NCBI GenBank assembly: GCA_036497945.1
Contig: DASXIN010000120.1
Span: 62,001-126,000 of the forward strand
DNA: 64,000 nt
Direction: 5' to 3'
From: RYN-230 sp036497945
GTDB taxonomy: Bacteria > Actinomycetota > Actinomycetes > Streptosporangiales > Streptosporangiaceae
Position 1 is the stretch's first letter; each line of letters begins with the position of its first letter. This document shows, in pieces, positions 33,856-41,383 of the stretch. The notes under the pieces are model-generated. The model was not told where the DNA came from. It saw only the letters and a program-made list of their open reading frames with translations, and did not search any database. The translations under genes and the position numbers were made by a program.

Positions 33856-34794
33856 ATGCGGATTGTGGTGACAGGAGGGGCGGGATTCATCGGGTCCCAC
33901 CTCACGGATGCGTTCCTGGCCCGCGGCGACGAGGTGACCGTGGTCGACGACTTGTCCGCTGGGCGGCCGGCCCGGCTGGACGAGGCGGCCACCGTGCACA
34001 AGGCCAGCATCTCGGACGCGGTGGCGCTGCGGGCGATCGTGTCCCGGGCCGAGCCAGACCTGATCTGCCACCTGGCCGCGCAGATCGACGTCCGGGTCTC
34101 GGTCACCGAGCCCGCGCACGACGCGCAGGTCAACGTGGTCGGCACGGTCAACGTGCTCGAGGCGGCCCGGGAAGTGGACGCCCGGGTGATGTTCGCGTCG
34201 TCCGGCGGCGCGCTGTACGGGCGCGACGCGCCGGTCCCGTCGCCGGAGGACGTGCCACCGCTGCCCGAGTCGCCGTACGGCATCGCCAAGTACTGCGCCG
34301 AGCAGTACATCGGCCTGTACAACCGGCTGCACGGCACCCGGCACTCGGTGCTGCGGCTGGCCAACGTGTACGGCCCGCGGCAGGACCCGGGCGGCGACGC
34401 CGGGGTGATCCCTATCTTCTGCGCGGCCGCCCTGGCCTCCCGCGACCCGTCGGTCTACGGGGACGGCACGCAGACCCGGGACTACGTCTACGTCGGGGAT
34501 GTGGTGCGCGCCTTCCTGGCCGCGGCCGACACCGGCCGGCCGGGCAGCTGGAACATCGGCACCGGCGTGGAGACCAGCGTGCTGGACCTGGTCCGGATCA
34601 TCGCCCAGGTGTCCGGCCGCCCGCTCCGCCCGCAGCTGCGCCCGGCCCGGCCGGGAGAGCTGCAGCGCAGCGTGCTCGCGGTGGGCCTGGCTGAACGCGA
34701 CCTGAGCTGGCAGGCGGCGACCGGGCTGGCCGACGGCATCGACGCGGCGTACCACTGGATCGAGGCCGGCGCCGACGACCGCACCCCCTGCTGA
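33856..34794 (+). CDS. NAD-dependent sugar epimerase/dehydratase (GalE-like SDR)
   Basis: 312 residues from ATG 33856; the frame before it, from 33712, overlaps the methyltransferase and is not used. The NAD motif is GGAGFIGSH at 7-15, the catalytic SS(G)...YGIAK set has Tyr near residue 141, and LRLANVYGPRQDPGGDAGVIPIF is the family sugar-binding segment. It is an extended SDR, most like UDP-glucose 4-epimerase, and would supply an NDP-hexose for the polysaccharide cluster. Exact sugar specificity cannot be read from the sequence. Confidence 0.88.
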   Translation: MRIVVTGGAGFIGSHLTDAFLARGDEVTVVDDLSAGRPARLDEAATVHKASISDAVALRAIVSRAEPDLICHLAAQIDVRVSVTEPAHDAQVNVVGTVNVLEAAREVDARVMFASSGGALYGRDAPVPSPEDVPPLPESPYGIAKYCAEQYIGLYNRLHGTRHSVLRLANVYGPRQDPGGDAGVIPIFCAAALASRDPSVYGDGTQTRDYVYVGDVVRAFLAAADTGRPGSWNIGTGVETSVLDLVRIIAQVSGRPLRPQLRPARPGELQRSVLAVGLAERDLSWQAATGLADGIDAAYHWIEAGADDRTPC

Positions 34795-34885
34795 CGCATC
34801 AGTGCGGTGCATTGTGCCCGGCCGGCCACGTGGCATTGCCGCCGGTACGGCACAATGAACCGCGCTGATTCGGACAGGAGGCCCG

Positions 34886-35863
34886 ATGCACGCGGTCGTC
34901 ATCACCGAGCCTGGCGGGCCCGAGGTCCTGAGCTGGGCAGAAGTCCCCGATCCGGTGCCGGGGCCGGGTGAGGTGGTCATCGACATCAGGGCCGCCGGGG
35001 TGAACCGGGCCGACCTGATGCAGCGCCTGGGCTTCTACCCGCCGCCGCCCGGCGCGCCGCCCTACCCCGGCCTGGAGTGCTCCGGCCGGATCTCGGCGCT
35101 CGGCGACGGAGTCACCGGCTGGCAGACCGGGCAGGAGGTCTGCGCCCTGCTGGGCGGCGGCGGGTACGCGGAGAAGGTGGCCGTGCCGCAGGGCCAGCTG
35201 CTGCCGGTCCCGGACGGCGTACCGCTGACCGACGCGGCGGGCCTGCCCGAGGCGGCCTGCACCATCCAGGGCACCGTCTACCAGCAGGCCCACCTCGACG
35301 CGGGCGAGGTCTACCTGGTGCACGGCGGGGCCGGCGGGATGGGCAGCTTCGCGATCCAGCTGGGCAAGGCGGATGGCGCGGTGGTGGCCTGCACCGCCGG
35401 CACGCCGGGCAAGCTGGCCCGGTGCCGCGAGCTCGGCGCCGACCTGGCCATCTCCTACCGCGACCAGGATTTCGTGGCCACCATCCTCGACTTCACCGAC
35501 GGCCGCGGCGCCGACGTCATCCTGGACGTGGTCGGCGCGCCCCACCTGGCCAGGAACATGGCCGCGCTGGCCACCTGGGGCCGGCTGGTGGTGATCTCGG
35601 TGCAGGGCGGCCCGCGCGGTGACATAGACCTCGGCCTGCTGATGCACAAGCGGGCCACCATCTGCGGGGCCACGCTGCGTGCCCGGCCGCCGGCCGAGAA
35701 GGCCGCCGTGGTGGCCGCGGCCCGGGGGCATGCCTGGCCGCTGATCAGCGCGGGGAAGGTGCAGCCGGTCATCGACCGGGTGCTGCCGATGGCCGACGCG
35801 GCGCAGGCGCACCGGCTGTTCGACGAGGGCACGCACGTCGGGAAGATTCTGCTGGCCAACTAG
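34886..35863 (+). CDS. NAD(P)H-quinone oxidoreductase, zinc-independent MDR family
   Basis: 325 residues. It has the PIG3/QOR-like pattern: RAAGVNRADLMQRLGFYPPPPGAPPYPGLECSG, no zinc-binding cysteines, and the NADPH motif VHGGAGGMGSFAIQLGK near residue 147. Such enzymes reduce quinones or related enones with NADPH. In Mycobacterium tuberculosis a similar oxidoreductase (Rv3777) lies close to bpa (Rv3780); here it is directly upstream of bpa, 55 nt apart, supporting conserved gene order. Start ATG 34886 follows AGGAGG. Confidence 0.9.
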   Translation: MHAVVITEPGGPEVLSWAEVPDPVPGPGEVVIDIRAAGVNRADLMQRLGFYPPPPGAPPYPGLECSGRISALGDGVTGWQTGQEVCALLGGGGYAEKVAVPQGQLLPVPDGVPLTDAAGLPEAACTIQGTVYQQAHLDAGEVYLVHGGAGGMGSFAIQLGKADGAVVACTAGTPGKLARCRELGADLAISYRDQDFVATILDFTDGRGADVILDVVGAPHLARNMAALATWGRLVVISVQGGPRGDIDLGLLMHKRATICGATLRARPPAEKAAVVAAARGHAWPLISAGKVQPVIDRVLPMADAAQAHRLFDEGTHVGKILLAN

Positions 35864-35918
35864 CCAACTGGCCGATCTGGCGGTCCGGGCACCCCGGTGG
35901 AGGCGCAAGACTAAGACC

Positions 35919-36479
35919 ATGAGCGAACGGAACCCGGAAGCAGACCAGGGCGCCCGAGTCGTCGTACTCGGCCCGGACGGCATGCCCGTGGACGCCACCG
36001 CCGACGCTGCGGCGGGCAACGCCGGCGGCGAGCGCCCGGTGATGGAGATGGTCGAGCAGCCGGCCAAGGTGATGCGGATCGGCAGCATGATCCGGCAGCT
36101 GCTGGAGGAAGTCCGGGCCGCGCCGCTGGATGAGAAGAGCCGGGCCCGGCTGCGCGAGATCCACCAGAACTCGATCAAGGAGCTGGAGGACGGGCTCGCC
36201 CCCGAGCTGGTCGACGAGCTGGAGCGGCTGTCGCTGCCGTTCGTCGAGGACGAGGTGCCCAGCGAGGCCGAGCTGCGGATCGCCCAGGCTCAGCTGGTCG
36301 GCTGGCTGGAGGGCCTGTTCCACGGCATCCAGACCACGCTGTTCGCGCAGCAGATGGCCGCCCGGGCCCAGCTTGAGCAGATGCGCCGCGCGCTGCCAGC
36401 GGGCATGTCACCCGGCATGGTGCCCGGCGGGGAGGACGGCCAGCCGCAGCAGGGCCGGGCGTCCGGCCCGTACCTGTGA
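35919..36479 (+). CDS. bpa: Bacterial proteasome activator Bpa (PafE)
   Basis: 186 residues. The core helical bundle is recognised from VMEMVEQPAKVMRIGSMIRQLLEEVR, IKELEDGLAPELVDELERLSLPF and ELRIAQAQLVGWLEGLFHGIQ. The protein ends in Gly-Pro-Tyr-Leu, close to the GQYL tail by which Mycobacterium Bpa docks in the 20S proteasome alpha ring and opens the gate without ATP. It forms a dodecameric ring that delivers unfolded proteins. Proteasome genes themselves are not in this window, but this gene implies that they exist in the genome. It is tail-to-tail with pheA with no gap. Confidence 0.94.
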   Translation: MSERNPEADQGARVVVLGPDGMPVDATADAAAGNAGGERPVMEMVEQPAKVMRIGSMIRQLLEEVRAAPLDEKSRARLREIHQNSIKELEDGLAPELVDELERLSLPFVEDEVPSEAELRIAQAQLVGWLEGLFHGIQTTLFAQQMAARAQLEQMRRALPAGMSPGMVPGGEDGQPQQGRASGPYL

Positions 36480-37397
36480 CTAGACCCGGCCGTAGCGCAG
36501 CCGGGCCAGCCAGGCGGCCGCCTGTGCGAACTCGGCGTCCGACGTGCCCGCCCGGACCTGGGTCGGCCCGCCCTTGTGCCGCGGGTAGCTGCCCAGGAAC
36601 CTGACCTGGGCGCAGACCCGGCGCAGCCCCATCAGCGCCTCGCCGACCCGGGCGTCGTCCAGGTGCCCTTCGCAGTCGATGGAGAAGCAGTACCGGCCCA
36701 GCCCGTCGCCGGTCGGCCGGGACTCGATCCGGCTCAGGTTGACCCCCCGCACCGCGAACTCGGTGAGGATCTCCATCAGCGCACCGGGGTGGTCCTCGCG
36801 CAGGAACGCGACCAGCGAGGTCCGGTCCGACCCGGTGGCGGCGGGCAGTGGGCCGGGCCGGGTGACCACGACGAACCTGGTCACCGCGTCCGGCCGGTCG
36901 TGCGCGTCGGGCACCAGCACGGCCAGGCCATACGTGCTGGCCGCGAACGCGCCGGCCAGCGCGGCGTCCAGTTCCCCGTCCGCCACCTGGCGGGCCGCCT
37001 CCGCGTTCGACGCGGCCGGCCGCCACCCCGCATCCGGCAGGTGGCCGGCCAGCCAGTGCCGGCACTGCGCCTGCGCCTGCGGGTGCCCACCCACCGTCTT
37101 GACGTCGGCCAGTTCGGTACCCGGCCGGGTCAGCAGCGCGAACGCGATCGGCAGCGGCTGCTCGGCGCAGATGACCAGGTCCGGGCCAGTGGCGAGTTCG
37201 TCCAGGGTGGCGGTTACCGCGCCCTCCACCGAGTTCTCGATGGGCACGATGCCGCGCTCCGCGGCTCCGCTGCGCACCGCGTCCAGGGTGGCCTGGATGC
37301 TCACGCAGGGCAGCGCCTGCCCGGCCGCCGCGGCGTCGAACGCGAGCAGTGCCGCCTCGGTGAAGGTGCCCTCCGGCCCCAGGTATGCGTACCGCAC
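36480..37397 (-). CDS. pheA: Prephenate dehydratase
   Basis: About 305 residues from GTG 37397 (VRYAYLGPEGTFTE); ATG 37454 would add 19 residues of poor conservation. The dehydratase domain has LGPEGTFTEAAL, VPIENSVEGAV and the catalytic TRF motif (DAVTRFVVV). The C-terminal ACT domain carries GALMEILTEFAVRGVNLSRIESRP, where phenylalanine binds as feedback inhibitor. The reaction is prephenate to phenylpyruvate, the committed step to phenylalanine. It is divergent from the RHH gene with an 18-bp palindrome in between, so it might share that control. Confidence 0.93.
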   Translation of the reverse strand: MRYAYLGPEGTFTEAALLAFDAAAAGQALPCVSIQATLDAVRSGAAERGIVPIENSVEGAVTATLDELATGPDLVICAEQPLPIAFALLTRPGTELADVKTVGGHPQAQAQCRHWLAGHLPDAGWRPAASNAEAARQVADGELDAALAGAFAASTYGLAVLVPDAHDRPDAVTRFVVVTRPGPLPAATGSDRTSLVAFLREDHPGALMEILTEFAVRGVNLSRIESRPTGDGLGRYCFSIDCEGHLDDARVGEALMGLRRVCAQVRFLGSYPRHKGGPTQVRAGTSDAEFAQAAAWLARLRYGRV

Positions 37398-37456
37398 CGG
37401 CGTGAGGATACCAGCGCCCCCAGGTCCCCGGGCTGGCCGGTGCGGCGCATCCATGA

Positions 37457-37474
37457 TATCGTGATATCACGATA
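37457..37474. promoter_or_regulatory. 18-bp perfect palindrome, candidate RHH operator
   Basis: TATCGTGATATCACGATA is exactly self-complementary and AT-rich in GC-rich DNA. It lies 53 nt upstream of the RHH gene start and 60 nt upstream of the preferred pheA start. Ribbon-helix-helix antitoxin-like proteins typically bind such dyads and repress their own operon, so this is the probable autoregulatory site. Confidence 0.72.
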
Positions 37475-37526
37475 GCTAGAGGGCACCCGGGCCCGCGATG
37501 GCTCCGGTGCCTGGCGAGGAGGGCTG

Positions 37527-37745
37527 GTGCGGACGAAGAACATGGTGCTCCGGCTCGACCCAGAGCTGGCCGAGCGGCTGGAGGCGGTGGCCGAGGTCGA
37601 GGGACGCTCGGTGTCCGATGTGGTGCGCGAGGCGATCACCACGCTGGTCACAGCGCGGCAGCGGGACAAGAAGTTCATCCGGCTGCTGGAGGACAACCTG
37701 GCCCGGCACCAGCGCATCCTGCAGATGCTCCAGGAGGACCAGTGA
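37527..37745 (+). CDS. Ribbon-helix-helix (CopG/Arc-type) regulator
   Basis: 72 residues from GTG 37527, directly after a GAGGAGGG ribosome binding site. Residues 1-45 form the RHH: beta strand KNMVLRLDPEL, helix AERLEAVAEVEG and helix SVSDVVREAITTLV. The tail (RQRDKKFIRLLEDNLARHQRILQMLQED) is a helix of the kind antitoxins use to contact a partner. Its TGA overlaps the GTG of the next gene by 4 nt, the usual coupling of an antitoxin to its toxin. An 18-bp palindrome upstream is its likely operator. Confidence 0.88.
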   Translation: MRTKNMVLRLDPELAERLEAVAEVEGRSVSDVVREAITTLVTARQRDKKFIRLLEDNLARHQRILQMLQEDQ

Positions 37746-38926
37746 ACCCGCTCGACGTGGCCGACCTGGTCGTCATCGCCGGGAAGACGCTGGGCCTGGG
37801 GACTCAGGCCGCGCTGGACCGGCTGGACCTGAGCGCCGCACAGACCGCGGTGTCCGAAGCGGCCCCGGCCGCGGACAGCGACGATCCCGCGCTGGCCGCC
37901 GCCGCGCTGCTCACCGCGCTGGTCCGGCACCACCCCTGGGACGCGGGCACGGGCCCGGTGGCGGTCGCCGCGGCCACCACGTTCCTGGCGCTGAACGGCT
38001 GGCAGGCCGATCTCGACCCGCCGGAGGCGGCGCGGGAAGTGGTGGCCGCGCTCGGCGGCGGCCGCCTGGACGCGGCCGGCCTGGCCACCTGGCTGGCGCC
38101 CCGGCTCTCCCAAACATGTGTCAAGGAGGCACCGATGCACGGATGGCTACCCGGCCGGAGCAGGTCCGGCCACCGCAAGGCGAGCCCGTTCCACCGGTTC
38201 AGCCCAGCCGCCCGCGAGGCGGTGGTCGGCAGCCAGGAGGAAGCCAGGTCGCTGCGGCATGGCTACATCGGTACCGAGCACCTGCTGCTCGGCCTGCTCC
38301 GCCAGGATTCCGGGGTGGCCGCCCGGGCGCTCCGCGCCGCCGGCGTCAGCACGGAGGCGGCCCGCCAGGAAGTGCTGGAGATCATCGGCCGCGGCCACCA
38401 CGCGGTCCGCGGGCACATCCCGTTCACCCCCCGGGCCAAGAAGGTGCTGGAACTGTCGCTCCGCGAGTCCCGCCACCTCGGCCACCTGTACATCGGCACC
38501 GAGCACCTGCTGCTCGGCCTGCTCCGCGAGGGCCACGGCGTGGCCGGCCAGGTGCTGTCCCAGCTCGGGGTGGATGCGGACACGATCCGGGCGCAGCTGG
38601 CCGAGCTGTCCGGCCAGCCGGAAGAGGCCGACGAGCCGGTCGTCCCGCCCGGCATCCGGGACTACGACCTGCGCATCGCCCAGGCCCGGCGGGACAAGGA
38701 CGGGGCGCTGGACGCGGGCGACACCGGCCAGGCCGCCGCCGCGCGCGGCACCGAGAAGCAGCTCATCGCCGAGCGGGACCAGCTGATCGCGGACTGGTCG
38801 GCCCACGCCGACGTGGCCGCGCTCGGCCGCGAGATCGACCGGCTGCGGGACCAGGTGCACCGCCTGCAGGACCTGCTGCTGCGGCACGGCATCGAACCGG
38901 AAGAATCCACCGAGCAATCTGCCTAA
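37742..38926 (+). CDS. Doc/Fic-like domain fused to two Clp N-terminal repeats
   Basis: 394 residues. Residues 1-125 resemble Doc/Fic toxins: DVADLVVIAGKTLGLG, a helical AAAALLTALVRHHPW and ATTFLALNGWQADL. The Fic motif HPFxDGNGR is here HPWDAGTGP, keeping His but losing the Asp, Asn and Arg, so transferase activity is unlikely. Residues about 150-290 hold two Clp_N repeats, each with the YIGTEHLLLGLL signature, used by ClpA/ClpC to bind substrates or adaptors. The end is a coiled coil (EIDRLRDQVHRLQDLLLRHG). There is no AAA+ domain. An ATG at 38135 preceded by AAGGAGG at 38123-38129 could start a separate Clp_N-only product of 263 residues. Confidence 0.78.
   Translation: MNPLDVADLVVIAGKTLGLGTQAALDRLDLSAAQTAVSEAAPAADSDDPALAAAALLTALVRHHPWDAGTGPVAVAAATTFLALNGWQADLDPPEAAREVVAALGGGRLDAAGLATWLAPRLSQTCVKEAPMHGWLPGRSRSGHRKASPFHRFSPAAREAVVGSQEEARSLRHGYIGTEHLLLGLLRQDSGVAARALRAAGVSTEAARQEVLEIIGRGHHAVRGHIPFTPRAKKVLELSLRESRHLGHLYIGTEHLLLGLLREGHGVAGQVLSQLGVDADTIRAQLAELSGQPEEADEPVVPPGIRDYDLRIAQARRDKDGALDAGDTGQAAAARGTEKQLIAERDQLIADWSAHADVAALGREIDRLRDQVHRLQDLLLRHGIEPEESTEQSA
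38123..38137 (+). promoter_or_regulatory. Internal ribosome binding site and start codon within the fusion gene
   Basis: AAGGAGG at 38123-38129 sits 5 nt before an in-frame ATG at 38135 (MHGWLPG). This is the strongest Shine-Dalgarno site in the gene and falls exactly at the border of the Doc-like and Clp_N parts. It suggests that the two parts were separate genes whose reading frames later merged, or that two products are made. Confidence 0.6.
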
Positions 38927-38942
38927 CGCCAGTACCCGCCCG

Positions 38943-39686
38943 TCAGCCCTGGCCGGCGCGGCGGATGGCCCGGCGCACGGCCTGCGCCCGCGGGTCGCGG
39001 ACGGCGAGTGCCCAGCCGACCCCGGCGAACTGGCGGGCCCGGTGTAGCTGGGCCCGCCAGTCGGCGCCAGTGGCCCGGTGCGCCATCGGCACCTGCACCT
39101 CGGTCACCCGGAAACCCTGCCGGAGCAGGTCGATGGTGAGCCCGGTCTCCACCCCCCAGCCCGCGGCCAGCGGACGGGCGGCCTCGAACGCGGCCCGGGT
39201 CAGGCAGCGCTGGCCGTTCAGTGGCTGAGCCGGTGACCAGCCGGTGGCCCGCCTGATGCCGGCCCCGGACAGGCCGATCACGAAGCCATGGCCGCCAGCC
39301 CGCACCCGGTCGGTGAACACCGCGATGGTCATGTCCGCCTGGCCCGCCCGGACCGGCTGGACCAGGGCGGCCGCGTGGCTGGCCGACCCGGCCAGGTCGC
39401 CGTCCAGGAAGAGCAGATGCCGGGGCTGGTCGTCGTCCCGTTCCAGCAGCATGACCGCCTCGGCGCCGGTCTCCAGAGCCGCGCCCTTGCCCCGGCACCG
39501 GGAATGCCGCAGCACGATCGCGCCCGCGCGCTCGGCCACCGCCGCGGTCCCGTCCCGCGACCCGTCGTCCACCACCACGACCAGGTCCGCCCCGGGTGTC
39601 TCGGCGGCGGCTTTCACCGTGGCCCCGATCCGGTCGGACTCGTTCTTAGCTGGAATGACGATGGCGACGTCACCGCGCGGTGGCAT
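38943..39686 (-). CDS. Family 2 glycosyltransferase (glucosyl-3-phosphoglycerate synthase-like)
   Basis: 247 residues, ATG 39686. GT-A core: VAIVIPAKNESDRIGATV, VVVVDDGSRDGTAAV, GKGAALETG and HLLFLDGDL with the DGD metal site. No membrane segment. The fold resembles DPM-type and glucosyl-3-phosphoglycerate synthase-like enzymes. GlfT1 sits near bpa in mycobacteria, but this short protein is not an obvious GlfT1 homologue. It lies alone between the Clp_N gene and the STAS gene, both tail and head on short gaps; 29 nt separates it from STAS on the same strand, so the two may be cotranscribed. Confidence 0.82.
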   Translation of the reverse strand: MPPRGDVAIVIPAKNESDRIGATVKAAAETPGADLVVVVDDGSRDGTAAVAERAGAIVLRHSRCRGKGAALETGAEAVMLLERDDDQPRHLLFLDGDLAGSASHAAALVQPVRAGQADMTIAVFTDRVRAGGHGFVIGLSGAGIRRATGWSPAQPLNGQRCLTRAAFEAARPLAAGWGVETGLTIDLLRQGFRVTEVQVPMAHRATGADWRAQLHRARQFAGVGWALAVRDPRAQAVRRAIRRAGQG

Positions 39687-39715
39687 GCGACGATCCTAGG
39701 CCGGCCCGGCCCGGG

Positions 39716-40063
39716 CTACTGGCCGGAAACGGCTGCCCCGCTCTCCACCACGGTGAACACGGACTCGAGCCCGGTCACCTGGAGGATCTTGCGCACCGCC
39801 GGGCGGGGCCCGCTCAGCTCGATGTTGCCGCCGTGCTCGCGGGCCAGCCGCTGCGCGGCGAGCAGCACGTTCATGCCGGTGGAGTCGCAGAAATCCACCC
39901 CGGACATGTCCACCACGAGGCGCACCGCCTGGTCGGTGTTCAGCGCCTGGGCCAGCTGGCTCTGCAGCCTCGGAGCTGTGTACAGGTCGATTTCGCCGGA
40001 CAGGGCGACGATGACACGATCACCTTCACTACGGCTCGAGACCTTTAGCTCCACGAGCCGCAC
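39716..40063 (-). CDS. STAS-domain anti-sigma factor antagonist
   Basis: 115 residues, start GTG 40063. The STAS fold is complete: VIVALSGEIDLYTAPRL, LVVDMSGVDFCDSTGMNVLLAAQ with the phosphorylatable Ser61, and IELSGPRPAVRKILQVTGLESVF. Such proteins (SpoIIAA/RsbV-like) release a sigma factor by binding its anti-sigma kinase when dephosphorylated. An RsbW-like ATPase gene 1.3 kb away at 41384-41851 is frameshifted, so it may no longer be the partner. Numerous STAS proteins occur in actinomycete genomes, so the cognate kinase could be elsewhere. Confidence 0.92.
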   Translation of the reverse strand: MRLVELKVSSRSEGDRVIVALSGEIDLYTAPRLQSQLAQALNTDQAVRLVVDMSGVDFCDSTGMNVLLAAQRLAREHGGNIELSGPRPAVRKILQVTGLESVFTVVESGAAVSGQ

Positions 40064-40137
40064 CCTATCGCCCTGCGCGCGCCAGGACTAGATCCTTACC
40101 CAGAGCACACAGCGAAACGCAGGCGGACTGGTCGATT

Positions 40138-40740
40138 GTGCGTCAAGCTGGGGAGGACGTACCCAGCACCAGCGAGGTGGGTCCCCGGATGTACCCCTTG
40201 CCCGAGCAGTCAGAACCACAGACGGCCAGACTGCGGCCGCTGCCCGACATGCAGTCAGCCGCGCCCGCGCCGCTGGCCGCCCCGCTGGCTGGGGACCTGT
40301 TCCAGCCGCGGAACCGCCCGGAGTCGGCCGAGCCTGAGCCGCCGGTGGTCCCGGCGCCGGGCTGGGCGCCGGATCAGGACCGGCAGCGTGACCAGATCCG
40401 GGACGAGATGGGCGGGCTGAGCGACCGGGCGCTGGCCGCCACGTCCTGGCTGCAGAGCAGCCAGCACTACGGCCAGCTGCTGAACCGGGACGGCGTGCTG
40501 CCGGTGACGGCCCGGATGACCGCGAGCGACCTGACCTTCCTGGCCGAGGCGCGGGAGCAGATGCTCCGGTTCAGCGAGCTGACGGTTCGCCTGATCGACC
40601 TGCATCAGCCGCTGGACGCCGGCGGCATCAGCACCGACCCGGCGAGCCCGGTGCGGCGCTGCCGGAGCTGCATGTGGCGCTGGCCGTGCCCGACGTTCAG
40701 CATCCTGGCCGAAGTCGTCGGCCACCCCCCGGCCAGCTGA
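40138..40740 (+). CDS. Hypothetical protein with C-terminal CxxC...C motif
   Basis: 200 residues from GTG 40138. The first 85 residues are a Pro/Ala-rich, disordered lead. From SDRALAATSWLQSSQHYGQLL on it is helical (LTFLAEAREQMLRFSELTVRLIDLHQPL), and the end has RRCRSCMWRWPCPTFSIL, a cysteine-tryptophan cluster common in short actinobacterial proteins and possibly metal-binding. It is divergent from the STAS gene with 74 nt between the starts. Function not known. Confidence 0.65.
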   Translation: MRQAGEDVPSTSEVGPRMYPLPEQSEPQTARLRPLPDMQSAAPAPLAAPLAGDLFQPRNRPESAEPEPPVVPAPGWAPDQDRQRDQIRDEMGGLSDRALAATSWLQSSQHYGQLLNRDGVLPVTARMTASDLTFLAEAREQMLRFSELTVRLIDLHQPLDAGGISTDPASPVRRCRSCMWRWPCPTFSILAEVVGHPPAS

Positions 40741-40760
40741 TCCGGCCGGCCGGCGGTGCC

Positions 40761-40811
40761 GGCCTCGGCGCGGAGCGACGATCGGGGGGTCCGGGGGGTC
40801 GTCCCCCCGGG
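40761..40811 (+). repeat. Dispersed GC-rich palindromic repeat, copy B, intergenic
   Basis: The sequence from GGCCTCGGCGCGGAGCG through the G-run / TCGT / C-run core to CCCGGG is almost identical to 44953-45003 (three or four differences) and its core matches the minus strand of 18601-18631. Here it lies between the cysteine-motif gene and the arcA relic. The core can fold into a hairpin (GGGGG-ACGA-CCCCC type). Confidence 0.75.
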
Positions 40812-40828
40812 ATAGCACAGCCGACCGG

Positions 40829-41295
40829 CTAACGTACCCGGGCGACCGGGCGGCGCACGGGCAGGCCACGCGGGTCGCTGACCGAAGGCACCGGCCGCGG
40901 CATCGGCGGCAGGCCACCCCGGGTCGCCACCAGGTCGGGCATGGGCGGAGCCGGGACAGCCGCTCGCTCGTCGGCCGGGTCCCTGGTTAGCACGCAGGAC
41001 AGGCAGCGCGGCCCACCCCGCCCACTGCCCAGCTCACTGGCAGGCACGGTGACGACCTGCACGCCCGCCGCGGCCAGCCGGTCGTTGGTGTCCCGGTTCC
41101 GCTCGTCGCACACGGCCAGCCCGCGGCCCAGTGACAGCGCGTTGCCACCCAGGGCAGCCGGTCGAACAGGACGCGGTCCCGGCTGTGCGGAGATATCCGC
41201 CTCAGCTCCGCTCCCGGACGGTGCAGCAGCACGGTCCTGAGCTGGCCGACTTCGCTGTCCGCGCCATGGCTGTGCGGCACGATCCCCCTTGCCAT
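40829..41295 (-). pseudogene. arcA: Arginine deiminase (arcA) relic with large internal deletion
   Basis: The 5' part (ATG 41295) reads HSHGADSEVGQLRTVLLHRPG, then RISPHSRDRVLFDRLPW, the N-terminus of arginine deiminase. It then jumps, with a change of frame near 41150, to ALGGNALSLGRGLAVCDERN, DRLAAAGVQVVTVPASELGS and GRGGPRCLSCVLTRDP, the C-terminus of the same family with its catalytic cysteine motif. Around 250 or more codons in between, including the central catalytic residues, are absent. A normal enzyme is about 400 residues, so this gene is inactive. The last 40 codons are a non-homologous extension. Confidence 0.85.
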
Positions 41296-41383
41296 CCCGC
41301 CGTGGCCCCCGGGCGCACGGATGACCCCTCGGAGGGAGTATCACCACTGCGGTGGATGATTACGCATGCCCATCCAATGATTA

